Shown piece by piece: positions 35,459 through 43,637 of a stretch of 64,000 nt of DNA (position 1 is the stretch's first letter; each line of letters begins with the position of its first letter). A program made the position numbers and the translations under genes. This DNA is from Flavobacteriaceae bacterium (GTDB taxonomy: Bacteria; Bacteroidota; Bacteroidia; Flavobacteriales; Flavobacteriaceae): contig CANKLE010000005.1 of NCBI GenBank assembly GCA_947483075.1, positions 1-64,000 of the forward strand. The letters run 5' to 3'. The notes below the pieces were generated by a model that ran no database searches, was not told the origin of the DNA, and saw only the letters and a program-made list of their open reading frames with translations.

Positions 35459-36142
35459 CTATTCTTGTAATAAAATTTCGATGTCTTTTTGAATGGCCTT
35501 TACTCCGTCTTTAGATAGGCCGTCGTAATATAAAATGGGGTTGCCGTATTGGTCTTTGCGGCAACGAATATTTCCTTTTTTATCAATGAGGGCAAATAAA
35601 CCCGAATGCTCAAAGCCCGCTTTGATGTTTGGATTTTGTCCGGCATACAAATTAAATCCTTTGTTTGACAACTCAAATATATAGGTTTTATCTCCAGTTA
35701 GAAAATGCCAATTGGATGATTGTACCCCCAATAATTTGGCGTGGTCTAGCAACACTTTTGGCGTATCATTTTCTGGATTTATCGAAATAGAGGCTATGCC
35801 AAAATTGGGGTTGCCAAAAAATTTATTTTGAATGTCAATCATATTTCGATTCATGATGGGGCAAATAGAAGGACAAGTAGTAAAGAAAAACTCCAGCACA
35901 TATACCTTTCCCTTATAGGCTGCATTGGTAATAGTTTGTTCGTGTTGATCGGTTAAAGAAAAAGCAGGTGCTGGACCAATTTTCACCAACTCGTTGCTCA
36001 AATTTCCGGTGCTAATTACATCCAAACCTGTTCCCTTTACAGTAGTACCATTGCTTACTGCATCAATAATTTTGGGCACTACAATTATTCCAAAGAGCAG
36101 CACGATAAATGAAATTCCGATATAGGATGATTTTTTTGACAT
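35459..36142 (-). CDS. SCO family copper chaperone
   Basis: A 227-residue thioredoxin-fold protein anchored by an N-terminal helix (about 8-26). Copper ligands are present: CxxxC at Cys90 and Cys94 (FTTCPSICPIMN) and His179 (FEHSGLF). SCO proteins metallate the CuA centre of oxidase subunit II. It is followed by DUF420 with a 1-bp gap and preceded 11 bp upstream by a degenerate SCO-like paralogue. The CuA subunit itself is encoded about 24 kb away. Confidence 0.93.
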   Translation of the reverse strand: MSKKSSYIGISFIVLLFGIIVVPKIIDAVSNGTTVKGTGLDVISTGNLSNELVKIGPAPAFSLTDQHEQTITNAAYKGKVYVLEFFFTTCPSICPIMNRNMIDIQNKFFGNPNFGIASISINPENDTPKVLLDHAKLLGVQSSNWHFLTGDKTYIFELSNKGFNLYAGQNPNIKAGFEHSGLFALIDKKGNIRCRKDQYGNPILYYDGLSKDGVKAIQKDIEILLQE

Positions 36143-36153
36143 GTTCCCTTCGA

Positions 36154-36792
36154 TTAAATTTGTCGATCGGCATTATTGCGTTTCAAGGCCAAACGGTATT
36201 CGGCAAGGATCACCTTGACATCGTCAGTCATCTCGTTATAGACCTCTGAAGGAGAAAACGCATTGTAGCCTTCCTTGTATTCATCTCGGTCTTTTCGGCC
36301 ACGTAGGTTTCTTTTTTTGTCTATGATGTACACATAATTGCTGCCGCAATCGGATTCGAGTTTGCCTTTTAATTTTAAGGTTAAAAAATAGGCTTTGATT
36401 TCATCTTTTGGCGCAAAAACAAACAGCCATTTGGATGTGTCCGACAAACTCTTCAATCCATCTACCAATACCTTTACATCGGCTTCTGAGCCAATGGGAG
36501 CAATGGTAACAAATTGAAAATCTTTAAAATCTTTGTCTTTGAGGTAAATCTTCTGATTTAAATTAAAGAAATTGCCTTTTCGTTTCAGCACCTCTGTACC
36601 CGCAAATCCTAAAATAGTGATTTTCTTATTGAGCGTGACTGGTTTCCCGTCCAAAGAATGCCATTGCGCAACATCGGGAACGTTTGGCGTAACTGTGGGT
36701 AAAAACATAAATTTATTTACGCCCGTTGCAAAAAACAAATAGGCTACAATAGGGAGAATAAAAAGGATAAAAAGAACAGCATTTTTCTTCAT
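36154..36792 (-). CDS. SCO-like paralogue without copper ligands
   Basis: From ATG 36792 it has 212 residues (an earlier upstream start at 36834 lies across a terminator and promoter box and is rejected). One N-terminal membrane helix, then a thioredoxin-like domain. The C-terminal part, IIDKKRNLRGRKDRDEYKEG, lines up with LIDKKGNIRCRKDQYGNPI of the adjacent SCO protein. The SCO CxxxC and His are absent: the region reads FAGTEVLKRKGNFFN. It could be a non-metallating partner of SCO. It has its own promoter and sits 11 bp upstream of SCO. Confidence 0.75.
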   Translation of the reverse strand: MKKNAVLFILFILPIVAYLFFATGVNKFMFLPTVTPNVPDVAQWHSLDGKPVTLNKKITILGFAGTEVLKRKGNFFNLNQKIYLKDKDFKDFQFVTIAPIGSEADVKVLVDGLKSLSDTSKWLFVFAPKDEIKAYFLTLKLKGKLESDCGSNYVYIIDKKRNLRGRKDRDEYKEGYNAFSPSEVYNEMTDDVKVILAEYRLALKRNNADRQI

Positions 36793-36815
36793 CTGAATTG
36801 CCGAATTAAGGTGTA

Positions 36816-36823
36816 CAAAAATA
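36816..36823 (-). promoter_or_regulatory. Predicted -7 promoter box of the SCO-DUF420 unit
   Basis: TATTTTTG read on the minus strand (36823 to 36816), an exact TAnnTTTG match, 23 bp before ATG 36792 and starting inside the T run of the preceding terminator. Confidence 0.5.
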
Positions 36824-36849
36824 AAAAAAGGCACGCCATTTAGCGTACC
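36823..36849 (-). terminator. Terminator after oxidase subunit IV
   Basis: On the minus strand a 7-bp stem with one mismatch (36843-36849 with 36830-36836) and a 6-nt loop is followed by seven T. A-rich flanks make it usable in both directions. It separates the oxidase subunits from the SCO-DUF420 unit. Confidence 0.75.
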
Positions 36850-36871
36850 TTTTTTCTATTTATTTATAGAA

Positions 36872-37222
36872 TTAAAAATTCCATTTGATGGTTGCGTTTT
36901 TAAACACTTCAAAAACATAATTGGCTTCAACCAATAGGATGAACAACAGGTAAAGAACCAAAAAGATTACAGGCGCAACCACTGCTGCTCGCAAACTGCT
37001 TTTTTCTCCTTCCATGTGCATAAAAGCCCAAACGATATAATAGGCTTTAAAAATGGTGAGTACAATGAATATCCAGTTTAAGATATTCATGCTTAAAAAA
37101 TTATTCATGTGTAATACATCAGGCTTTACAATTCCTAAGAAAACCTCTACTGTGGTTACAACAGATAGAATTCCAAATACAAGCCAAATTCGTTTAGTAT
37201 TAGATACGTGTTCGTGTGACAT
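36872..37222 (-). CDS. Cytochrome c oxidase subunit IV family protein
   Basis: From ATG 37222 (TTG 37231 is a poor alternative) it has 116 residues and three membrane helices, with the prokaryotic COX4 text TKRIWLVFGILSVVT at the start and KAYYIVWAFMHMEGEKSSL in the middle. A small accessory subunit that stabilises subunits I and III in the inner membrane. It lies 18 bp after the long subunit III gene and is closed by a terminator. Confidence 0.9.
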   Translation of the reverse strand: MSHEHVSNTKRIWLVFGILSVVTTVEVFLGIVKPDVLHMNNFLSMNILNWIFIVLTIFKAYYIVWAFMHMEGEKSSLRAAVVAPVIFLVLYLLFILLVEANYVFEVFKNATIKWNF

Positions 37223-37240
37223 AATGATCAAATCAAAAAA

Positions 37241-38269
37241 TTAAACTAAATAGAAGAATGTAAATACAAAGACCCAAACTAAATCTACAAAGTGCCAATA
37301 CAATCCCACTTTTTCAACCATTTCGTAGCTTTTACGTTTTTCATAAGTCCCTAACAACACATTAAAGAAAATGATAATGTTAATGATAACTCCAGAAAAC
37401 ACGTGGAATCCGTGGAATCCGGTGATGAAGAAAAAGAAATCAGCAAATAATTTACTTCCGTATTCGTTTCTTGTCAGATTTGCCCCTTCGACTACTATGG
37501 CCGCATTGGCCAAACGCTCTTCTGAAGCGGCTCTGGTTAATATCGTTTTGTGTTTGTGTTTGCTTAACTGATGATCAACCGTCAAGTCTTTTTTAGCGAG
37601 GGCATCGTCTTTGTAAATGGTTTCGATGCGCACTAATACTTCGGGATGCGCTTTAAATCCGGCTTGTACTTCGGCTACCGAATAAGTAGGCAAAGTAGGC
37701 TCGTCCATGAACCAACGTCCGTTGCTGCGTTTCAATTGTTCGCGTTCGGTAGGCAATTTAACCGCGAAATCTTCTAGTTTGAGTCGTTTACCTGTATTGT
37801 CTACAAATTGCAACAAGCTTCCTCCTTTGGTTTCGATGGCTCCGTATTCTCCATGAATGAAGTTTTTCCACTCCCAGGCTTGAGAACCCACGAAAATTAA
37901 TCCTCCAATAATAGTTAGAAACATATAAAAAGCAACTTTCTTTTTATTTAGATGATGTCCTGCGTCAACGGCCAATACCATGGTAACAGAGGAGAAAATT
38001 AAAATAAAAGTCATCAAGGCCACATAATACATTGGCGCTGAAACACCATGCATAAATGGGAAGTGGGTGAACACTTCGTCTGGCAAAGGCCAAGTTTCTA
38101 TAAATTTAAATCGTGAAAAACCATATGCAGCAAGGAATCCAGAAAAGGTCAAAGCATCTGATACGATAAAAAACCACATCATTAATTTGCCATAACTTGC
38201 TCCTAAAGGCTCATTTCCGCCGCCCCAAGTTTTTTCTTCATTATTTGCAGTTGTAACTGTCGCTCCCAT
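37241..38269 (-). CDS. Cytochrome c oxidase subunit III, long form
   Basis: A 342-residue subunit III (heme-copper oxidase family) with about five to seven membrane helices, KLMMWFFIVSDALTFSGF near the start, and FFFFITGFHGFHVFSG plus YWHFVDLVWVFVF at the end. Between the helices ending near residue 136 and starting near 276 is a soluble insertion of about 135 residues, rich in charged residues, absent from the second subunit III in the operon. It is placed 43 bp after the short subunit III gene. Confidence 0.92.
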   Translation of the reverse strand: MGATVTTANNEEKTWGGGNEPLGASYGKLMMWFFIVSDALTFSGFLAAYGFSRFKFIETWPLPDEVFTHFPFMHGVSAPMYYVALMTFILIFSSVTMVLAVDAGHHLNKKKVAFYMFLTIIGGLIFVGSQAWEWKNFIHGEYGAIETKGGSLLQFVDNTGKRLKLEDFAVKLPTEREQLKRSNGRWFMDEPTLPTYSVAEVQAGFKAHPEVLVRIETIYKDDALAKKDLTVDHQLSKHKHKTILTRAASEERLANAAIVVEGANLTRNEYGSKLFADFFFFITGFHGFHVFSGVIINIIIFFNVLLGTYEKRKSYEMVEKVGLYWHFVDLVWVFVFTFFYLV

Positions 38270-38312
38270 AAAAAGTAATTCGTTAAAAAGTTCCCAAATT
38301 TACGTTTTTTTC

Positions 38313-38903
38313 TTATTTAAAGAAATTTAAAAATAAAAACAAATAAACCCATAATAAATCAAGAAAGTGCCAGTACATCACACCTAGCTCAATTCCAAGG
38401 GTTTGTGTTGAATTGTATTTTTGTTTAAAATGATTATAAATTATAACTACCAGCGATACAATCCCGCCCAAAAGATGCAATAAATGGGTAAGGGTTACCA
38501 CATACAAAAATGTAGTCGTAATAGAACTTGCGCTGCCGGTAAAATAGTAGCCCTGTGCAATGATTTGCTGGAAACCTATGAATTGAAAAACAAAAAATAA
38601 AATCCCCAAAACCAAGGTACTCCATAACATTTTGGTCGTGGCCGCGCGTTGGTCTTTTTGAATGTATTTTTTGGCAAGGTGCATCGTTACACTGCCCATT
38701 AAAATTAATACCGTACTTACATAAAATGCAGACGGCAACTGAAAATCTTTAAGCCAATCTGGCCTAGATTTACTTACTACAAATGCACTAGTCAAACCCG
38801 CAAACATCATGGTCATGCTCACCATGGCAAACAAGAGCAACAGTTTATACGAGCGCTCTGTGCGCGCTTTGTGCTCTTCCCAAGTCATTTTTTCTTGTTC
38901 CAT
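38313..38903 (-). CDS. Cytochrome c oxidase subunit III, short form
   Basis: A 196-residue subunit III-like protein with five helices: LLLFAMVSMTMMFAGLTSAFVV, the middle helices, THLLHLLGGIVSLVVIIYNHF and a final YWHFLDLLWVYLFLFLNFF. It lacks the soluble insertion of its neighbour. Its ATG shares one base with the ctaB stop (TAATG), so the two are translationally linked. Two different subunit III genes next to each other are usual in Flavobacteriia. Confidence 0.92.
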   Translation of the reverse strand: MEQEKMTWEEHKARTERSYKLLLLFAMVSMTMMFAGLTSAFVVSKSRPDWLKDFQLPSAFYVSTVLILMGSVTMHLAKKYIQKDQRAATTKMLWSTLVLGILFFVFQFIGFQQIIAQGYYFTGSASSITTTFLYVVTLTHLLHLLGGIVSLVVIIYNHFKQKYNSTQTLGIELGVMYWHFLDLLWVYLFLFLNFFK

Positions 38904-39805
38904 TATCTTAAAAATTTATCTGCAATATAAAGTAACTGCAAAAGGGTTATGTACGAAACACTCACTAACATTAGGGTTCGGGCAGACTTTGCTGTTCGTT
39001 TTTTATACAACTGAATGGCAAAATACAACATCCAAATCCCCAACAAAAATACAACTACTGCGGTAATTGGCGTGATAAATAATTGACCGGTTAATCCTAA
39101 AGCCGGCAATAAAGAAGCAATGAGTAACCAAACCGTATACAAGATGGTTTGCAAGGCCGTTGAGGTGTCTTTTTTGCCCGATGGCAACATATAGAATCCC
39201 GCCTTTTCATAGTCTTCAAACAAAAACCAACCGATGGCCCAAAAGTGAGGAAATTGCCAAAAAAATTGAATCAAAAACAAGGTTCCTGCCTCGATCCCAA
39301 AACTTCCTGTGGCCGCTACCCAACCCAACATAAAAGGAATCGCGCCCGGAAAAGCGCCTACAAAAACAGAAAGCGGTGTACTAGTTTTTAAGGGTGTATA
39401 AACACTGGTGTACAAGAAAATGGATATCGCCCCAAACATGGCTGATTTTGGGTTGATCTTGTACAATAAAATAAGTCCAATTATGGTAAGCAAGCTGGCC
39501 ACAAACAAGGCTTGATTGGCAGACATTCTTCCCGAAGCAACAGGCCTGTTTTTGGTGCGATCCATAAGTGCATCCAAGTCTTTTTCAATCACCTGATTAA
39601 AGGCATTTGACGCACCCACCATGCAATAGCCGCCAACAGCCAGCATAAGCAAACTAAGGACCGACAATTCTTGGTAACTGGGCACACCCAATAAATATCC
39701 CGCTAGTGAAGAAAACACTACGCTAATCGCTAAACCGGCCTTGGTTATTTCTTTGAAATCACCTGCCAATTGCTTGAGGGATAAAGGAGTTGTGTTGGGA
39801 ATCAT
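38903..39805 (-). CDS. ctaB: Heme o synthase (protoheme IX farnesyltransferase)
   Basis: A 300-residue UbiA-family prenyltransferase with about nine helices. It attaches a farnesyl group to heme b, the first step to heme a for the oxidase. The Asp-rich motifs are NQVIEKDLDALMDRTKNRP near residue 65-85 and FLFEDYEKAGFYMLP near 195-205. First gene of the ctaB-subunit III-subunit III-subunit IV unit; a -7 box lies 20 bp upstream of the ATG. Confidence 0.95.
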   Translation of the reverse strand: MIPNTTPLSLKQLAGDFKEITKAGLAISVVFSSLAGYLLGVPSYQELSVLSLLMLAVGGYCMVGASNAFNQVIEKDLDALMDRTKNRPVASGRMSANQALFVASLLTIIGLILLYKINPKSAMFGAISIFLYTSVYTPLKTSTPLSVFVGAFPGAIPFMLGWVAATGSFGIEAGTLFLIQFFWQFPHFWAIGWFLFEDYEKAGFYMLPSGKKDTSTALQTILYTVWLLIASLLPALGLTGQLFITPITAVVVFLLGIWMLYFAIQLYKKRTAKSARTLMLVSVSYITLLQLLYIADKFLR

Positions 39806-39824
39806 TCAGTGTTTAAAAGTGGCG

Positions 39825-39832
39825 CAAATATA
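39825..39832 (-). promoter_or_regulatory. Predicted -7 promoter box of the ctaB oxidase operon
   Basis: TATATTTG read on the minus strand (39832 to 39825), an exact TAnnTTTG match, 19 bp before the ctaB ATG; a TTG at 39860-39858 could be a -33 element with a long 25-bp spacer. Confidence 0.55.
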
Positions 39833-39890
39833 GCAATTCCCAATGGGTATTTAAGGCCAAAAAGTTATATTTTTTCTAAGCAAATTGGGA

Positions 39891-42008
39891 TTAATAATCA
39901 AAATACCAATTGAAAATATCCGAACGCAATCCGACGCTAAACCAAGTTGTATGTTCTTTGAAATGCAGGGGCGTATCAACCAACGGATTGAAGTTTCGGT
40001 AGATCAAACTGCCAAACAATTTTAAGTTAGTCGAAGGATTTACCACATAGCCTGCCTGAAAATCGGCGATGACTACCGTGGTCTTGTTTCCTTGACCAAT
40101 CACCACACCCGTGTCTGCAGCACGTTGGTCGTCGTAATCGCGGTAAATATTACTGCCGTAGTTTAGGGTGTTGTCGGCCGTATTAAAATCTAATCCACGA
40201 ATACCATAAGTAAGTTTTCCGTCGGCAAAAATTCGATTCTTGTAGTACCGGGCAATAAAAATACATTCTTTGAAATTTCCGCCCCATTGGTGACCCAAAC
40301 TCTGATTGGTGTGGCCGTAATTGGTCAAGGGATCACTGTGGGCATAGACATAAGGACGAACATGATTGTATTCTACTTGCAACAACAAATGTTCAATATT
40401 GAAGGCATTAAAGTATTTGACACCCAACTGATACCCGTATTTGTTTTTCCAACTGTTTTGTCCGGCTTTGATGTCTGATAATGAAAATTCATCCAGCAAA
40501 AATTGGCCGTAAAAATTGAGCTGGTTGTTCCATTTGTACTTGCCCGTTAGTCCCATTAAGGCGTTTCCTGTTCGAGCCGAAGAAGCAAACTCGACAGAGC
40601 GATAAAAAATTACGGGATTAAAAAAACTCATGTCAAAGCCGCGCCCATTAGTGTTGGCCCAAATCACCGATTCAAAAAACCCGATGTTCAAGCGTTTCGA
40701 AGCATTCCAACTCAGGTAATGATTGGCCAAATATTTGGTCGCATACGTACGTTCTAACGTTACTTCAGGCCGAACATCCTTCAAAAACATATAGGTGTTG
40801 GTGTATTGAATCTTCCAAAATTTAGTATTCAATTTAAAAAACGGATACGGACTTACTCCATCGGTTGTAATCAAAGAACGGTACCCATCGCCCACAAAGT
40901 TTCGGCCATAGCCGCTCTGTAAAGTAAAAATGGAGGAAGGCGAATACGTAATTGTAGCTTCGGCCAACGGCATGTCGTAGGCATTGGTCTTAAATTGTTT
41001 GGCAATGCCAATGCCCGGAATCACCGCAGGATCACCCCCGGCGGGCGCAATCGATTCGGCATACCGATTGAAGTAATCGGCAAAACGGCCTTGGCTTTCA
41101 AAAATAGTGGTGCTAAAGCTAAGTTGCTTGCCCAAGCCACCCTGTACTTGAACGCCTCGGGTATTGATGAACGTAGCGTTGGAAATCTTTGCCGCGCTTT
41201 TTCCCAACTGAAAATCAACAATTGGATTCACGCTAAACCAATAATTTTCCCCCTGTATTGCCGCCAAATTTTCATTAAACAACTTGCGGCCCCACCACCC
41301 TTTCTTGGTGTAAAGGAGGTTTTTGTATTCGTTTTCTATACTAAAATAAGGAGATACCGTGCTGTAGGCGTATGGCTTGATAGCCGTATGATTGTTTGAA
41401 CCCACCTGATTGAGTGCCGCATCAAAATGGGCATAAAAAGAGTGTGAAAAAGGAATAGATATCGCACTTTGAAACTCCGGATTACTGTACTTCGCATAGG
41501 TCACTTTTTCGTATTCCTGCAATTCGTTGTTGCGGTTTTGGTAAAAATTCTTGGCCGAAACACCGGCCATTTTTTGCGCCTCCGCAGCCAAATCGGCGCT
41601 GTTTTTTAGCGGAATTGAAAGTTTTAAGGTATACTTAGCAAAGGTGGGGCGTCCATTGTAAGTGGCCGGGCTTACCAAAGGGAATTGAGAAAAAACGGTT
41701 TGTGTAGCCATAGACAAATCGGCCGATGGGCTGTCTACATACAAAACTTTAAACTTGCCACTTTCATCAACCTCAAACAACACCGTTAGAGATGCCTTGA
41801 AGTTGGGCGCATTGGCCGAGACAGGAAGCGCAAAATGCTGGTAAATAAAATCCTGTACATAGTTCGTGAAACATTGCTCTTGCTGTGCTTCTGGCAATGT
41901 TGTGCAATTTTCTGCACGGGGGGCGAGTTGGCTATTTTGACTGATCAATTGCGCCTGAATAGACAAACTACAAAATAAGACAAGTAAAGCAAGTAATTTT
42001 ATTTTCAT
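39891..42008 (-). CDS. remB: RemB-like gliding motility outer-membrane protein
   Basis: A 705-residue exported protein. Signal peptide MKIKLLALLVLFCSLSIQAQ. Residues about 35-135 contain a Cys pair (ENCTT, QEQCF) and a TonB-C-like fold with VLFEVDESGKFKVLYVD and ATYNGRPTFAKYTLK. The rest is a long aromatic-rich barrel similar to capsule-assembly (Wzi-type) porins, ending RSDIFNWYFDY. This matches what I remember of RemB of F. johnsoniae, which affects gliding. No type A or B sorting signal. It lies 20 bp after deoC in the same direction. The barrel nature is sure; the RemB name is probable. Confidence 0.65.
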   Translation of the reverse strand: MKIKLLALLVLFCSLSIQAQLISQNSQLAPRAENCTTLPEAQQEQCFTNYVQDFIYQHFALPVSANAPNFKASLTVLFEVDESGKFKVLYVDSPSADLSMATQTVFSQFPLVSPATYNGRPTFAKYTLKLSIPLKNSADLAAEAQKMAGVSAKNFYQNRNNELQEYEKVTYAKYSNPEFQSAISIPFSHSFYAHFDAALNQVGSNNHTAIKPYAYSTVSPYFSIENEYKNLLYTKKGWWGRKLFNENLAAIQGENYWFSVNPIVDFQLGKSAAKISNATFINTRGVQVQGGLGKQLSFSTTIFESQGRFADYFNRYAESIAPAGGDPAVIPGIGIAKQFKTNAYDMPLAEATITYSPSSIFTLQSGYGRNFVGDGYRSLITTDGVSPYPFFKLNTKFWKIQYTNTYMFLKDVRPEVTLERTYATKYLANHYLSWNASKRLNIGFFESVIWANTNGRGFDMSFFNPVIFYRSVEFASSARTGNALMGLTGKYKWNNQLNFYGQFLLDEFSLSDIKAGQNSWKNKYGYQLGVKYFNAFNIEHLLLQVEYNHVRPYVYAHSDPLTNYGHTNQSLGHQWGGNFKECIFIARYYKNRIFADGKLTYGIRGLDFNTADNTLNYGSNIYRDYDDQRAADTGVVIGQGNKTTVVIADFQAGYVVNPSTNLKLFGSLIYRNFNPLVDTPLHFKEHTTWFSVGLRSDIFNWYFDY

Positions 42009-42028
42009 ATATCTACTAGATAAGGTAC

Positions 42029-42772
42029 TTAATAAGCCGAATCGTGAGCTTGTCCGTGGGCAATCTGTTTGGCGGCCGAAGTGCCAATGCGCTTCACTCC
42101 AAGACGAACCATGTCTAAAGCCTCTTCGTAATTGCGTACACCACCAGCGGCTTTAACCGGCAACGGAAACCCATTTTCTAACATCAAAATAATAGCCTGT
42201 ACTGTTGCGCCGTTGGGCTCGTTATGAGGAGTCACAAAAAATCCAGTGGATGATTTCACAAATACCTGTCCGTAACAATCTTCTTTAAAATTGGCGATGA
42301 CTACATTTTTTATCAAGGTGGTGAGTTGAATAATTTGCTGCGGATTTAGTGCCGCTACTTCTATGATCCATTTAACGATTTTATGCTGGGCCAAACCATA
42401 TTGGGTGCAAGCAAGAATTTCACTTTTTACCAACCCAATATCTCCCAATTTAAACGCGGCATAATTGCAAACAAAATCCAAATCATCGGCGCCGTTTTCT
42501 ACAGCCAGTTGCGCTTCGGCTAATTTAACTTCAACCGGCGATTGCCCCAACGGAAAGTCGATGACAGTTCCAATCGTTACTTTTGATCTGGCCGCTGTAA
42601 TCATTTGCTTGGCCAAGGTTACCCAGTTTGGACGAATCATGATGAGCTTAAATTCTTCGTCGATGGCTTCTTGAATGTTGGCTTTCACAACGGCAGCATT
42701 TTCGGCTTCCGTCAAATTTGCTTGCTCGGCTGTTTTAAGGTAAGTCGCGTCTAGGTACTGTTTGATATTCAT
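42029..42772 (-). CDS. deoC: Deoxyribose-phosphate aldolase
   Basis: A 247-residue class I aldolase that splits 2-deoxyribose 5-phosphate to acetaldehyde and glyceraldehyde 3-phosphate in deoxynucleoside catabolism. The Schiff-base lysine is in FVKSSTGFF, and the second lysine in PVKAAGGVRNYEEA; CNYAAFKLGD-type text precedes. Length is normal. Its ATG lies 6 bp after the T-rich tail of the vanZ terminator, with no separate TAnnTTTG box visible, and it runs into the RemB-like gene. Confidence 0.93.
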   Translation of the reverse strand: MNIKQYLDATYLKTAEQANLTEAENAAVVKANIQEAIDEEFKLIMIRPNWVTLAKQMITAARSKVTIGTVIDFPLGQSPVEVKLAEAQLAVENGADDLDFVCNYAAFKLGDIGLVKSEILACTQYGLAQHKIVKWIIEVAALNPQQIIQLTTLIKNVVIANFKEDCYGQVFVKSSTGFFVTPHNEPNGATVQAIILMLENGFPLPVKAAGGVRNYEEALDMVRLGVKRIGTSAAKQIAHGQAHDSAY

Positions 42773-42778
42773 GGTATA

Positions 42779-42805
42779 AAAATAAAAAATCCCACCGAAG
42801 TGGGA
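42779..42805 (-). terminator. Intrinsic terminator with UUCG tetraloop after vanZ
   Basis: On the minus strand TCCCAC-TTCG-GTGGGA (42805 to 42790) followed by a six-T run, one A and five more T. A textbook stable tetraloop hairpin. It ends 6 bp before the deoC start. Confidence 0.88.
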
Positions 42806-42824
42806 CTATACTAGGGCAATTAAA

Positions 42825-43220
42825 TCAACGCGTTTGTTTTGAAAAATATATCCCCATTTGGGTAGCGCTCAAAGCGGTTATGGCCCCCAGGGTATTAAAG
42901 AGTACGTCAAATACATCTGCTTTTCTTGTTGTGGTGAAAAAAGCTTGGCAAAATTCTAAGGCAATGCCCAAAAATAAAGAGCCAAAAAACACCCAAACCG
43001 TTGCTCTTTTTGAAGCCGTACCTTTTTTTAGAAAATACATCAACCACAAAAAAGCAAATACAAAATGCAAGGAAAAATGAACATATTTATCGGCTCCTTT
43101 TACAGAAACATGAGGAAAACTGGAACCATCCATTAGGCACAATATGACTATAAAAAGCGTCCACAGTTGCGCCGCCCAATAATAAATTGTTTTAGGCGCC
43201 AATAAGGTTTTTATAGTCAT
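42825..43220 (-). CDS. VanZ-like membrane protein
   Basis: From ATG 43220 (an upstream start at 43253 would extend the gcvH overlap) it has 131 residues and four membrane helices. VanZ-family features are the KYVHFSLHFVFAFLWLMYF segment and GIALEFCQAFFTTTRKADVFDVLFNTLGA, the usual E...D.DVL.N pattern. Function outside teicoplanin-resistance clusters is unknown. It overlaps the end of gcvH by 29 bp and is closed by the UUCG terminator. Confidence 0.85.
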   Translation of the reverse strand: MTIKTLLAPKTIYYWAAQLWTLFIVILCLMDGSSFPHVSVKGADKYVHFSLHFVFAFLWLMYFLKKGTASKRATVWVFFGSLFLGIALEFCQAFFTTTRKADVFDVLFNTLGAITALSATQMGIYFSKQTR

Positions 43221-43572
43221 CACTTGAAAGTAATTCGTCGAATTCTGCCACATCAGAAACTTTTACTCTGATCATCCAACCGTCCCCATAAGGATCTGTA
43301 TTTACAGTCTCTGGTGCTGATTCTAGGCCTTCGTTAAATTCGATGATTTCACCAGACATCGGCAAGAACAAATCAGACACTGTTTTTACGGCCTCAACGG
43401 TGCCAAAAACTTCGTCTTTCGCTAAGGTTTGATCTAATGTTTCTACTTCAACATAGACAATATCGCCCAATTCTTTTTGGGCAAAGGCAGTAATTCCTAT
43501 GGTGGCGATTTCACCATCTAAAGAAACCCATTCGTGGTCTTTGGTGTATTTAAGCTGTGCTGGGATATTCAT
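43192..43572 (-). CDS. gcvH: Glycine cleavage system H protein
   Basis: A 126-residue lipoyl carrier that shuttles the aminomethyl group between P, T and L proteins. The lipoylated lysine is Lys63 in TVEAVKTVSDL; YTKDHEWVSLDG and GDIVYVEVE are typical. The other gcv genes are not in this window. A -7 box lies 24 bp upstream of its ATG, between it and the sprA stop, so gcvH-vanZ is a separate unit from ruvA-sprA. Confidence 0.96.
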   Translation of the reverse strand: MNIPAQLKYTKDHEWVSLDGEIATIGITAFAQKELGDIVYVEVETLDQTLAKDEVFGTVEAVKTVSDLFLPMSGEIIEFNEGLESAPETVNTDPYGDGWMIRVKVSDVAEFDELLSSDDYKNLIGA

Positions 43573-43595
43573 AATAAAAAAATTAAATTGTTTGG

Positions 43596-43603
43596 CAAAT
43601 GTA
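43596..43603 (-). promoter_or_regulatory. Predicted -7 promoter box of gcvH
   Basis: TACATTTG read on the minus strand (43603 to 43596), an exact TAnnTTTG match, 23 bp before the ATG at 43572. Confidence 0.5.
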
Positions 43604-43637
43604 TTGTTTACTCTAGAGTATTGAAAATCTTTTGGGG

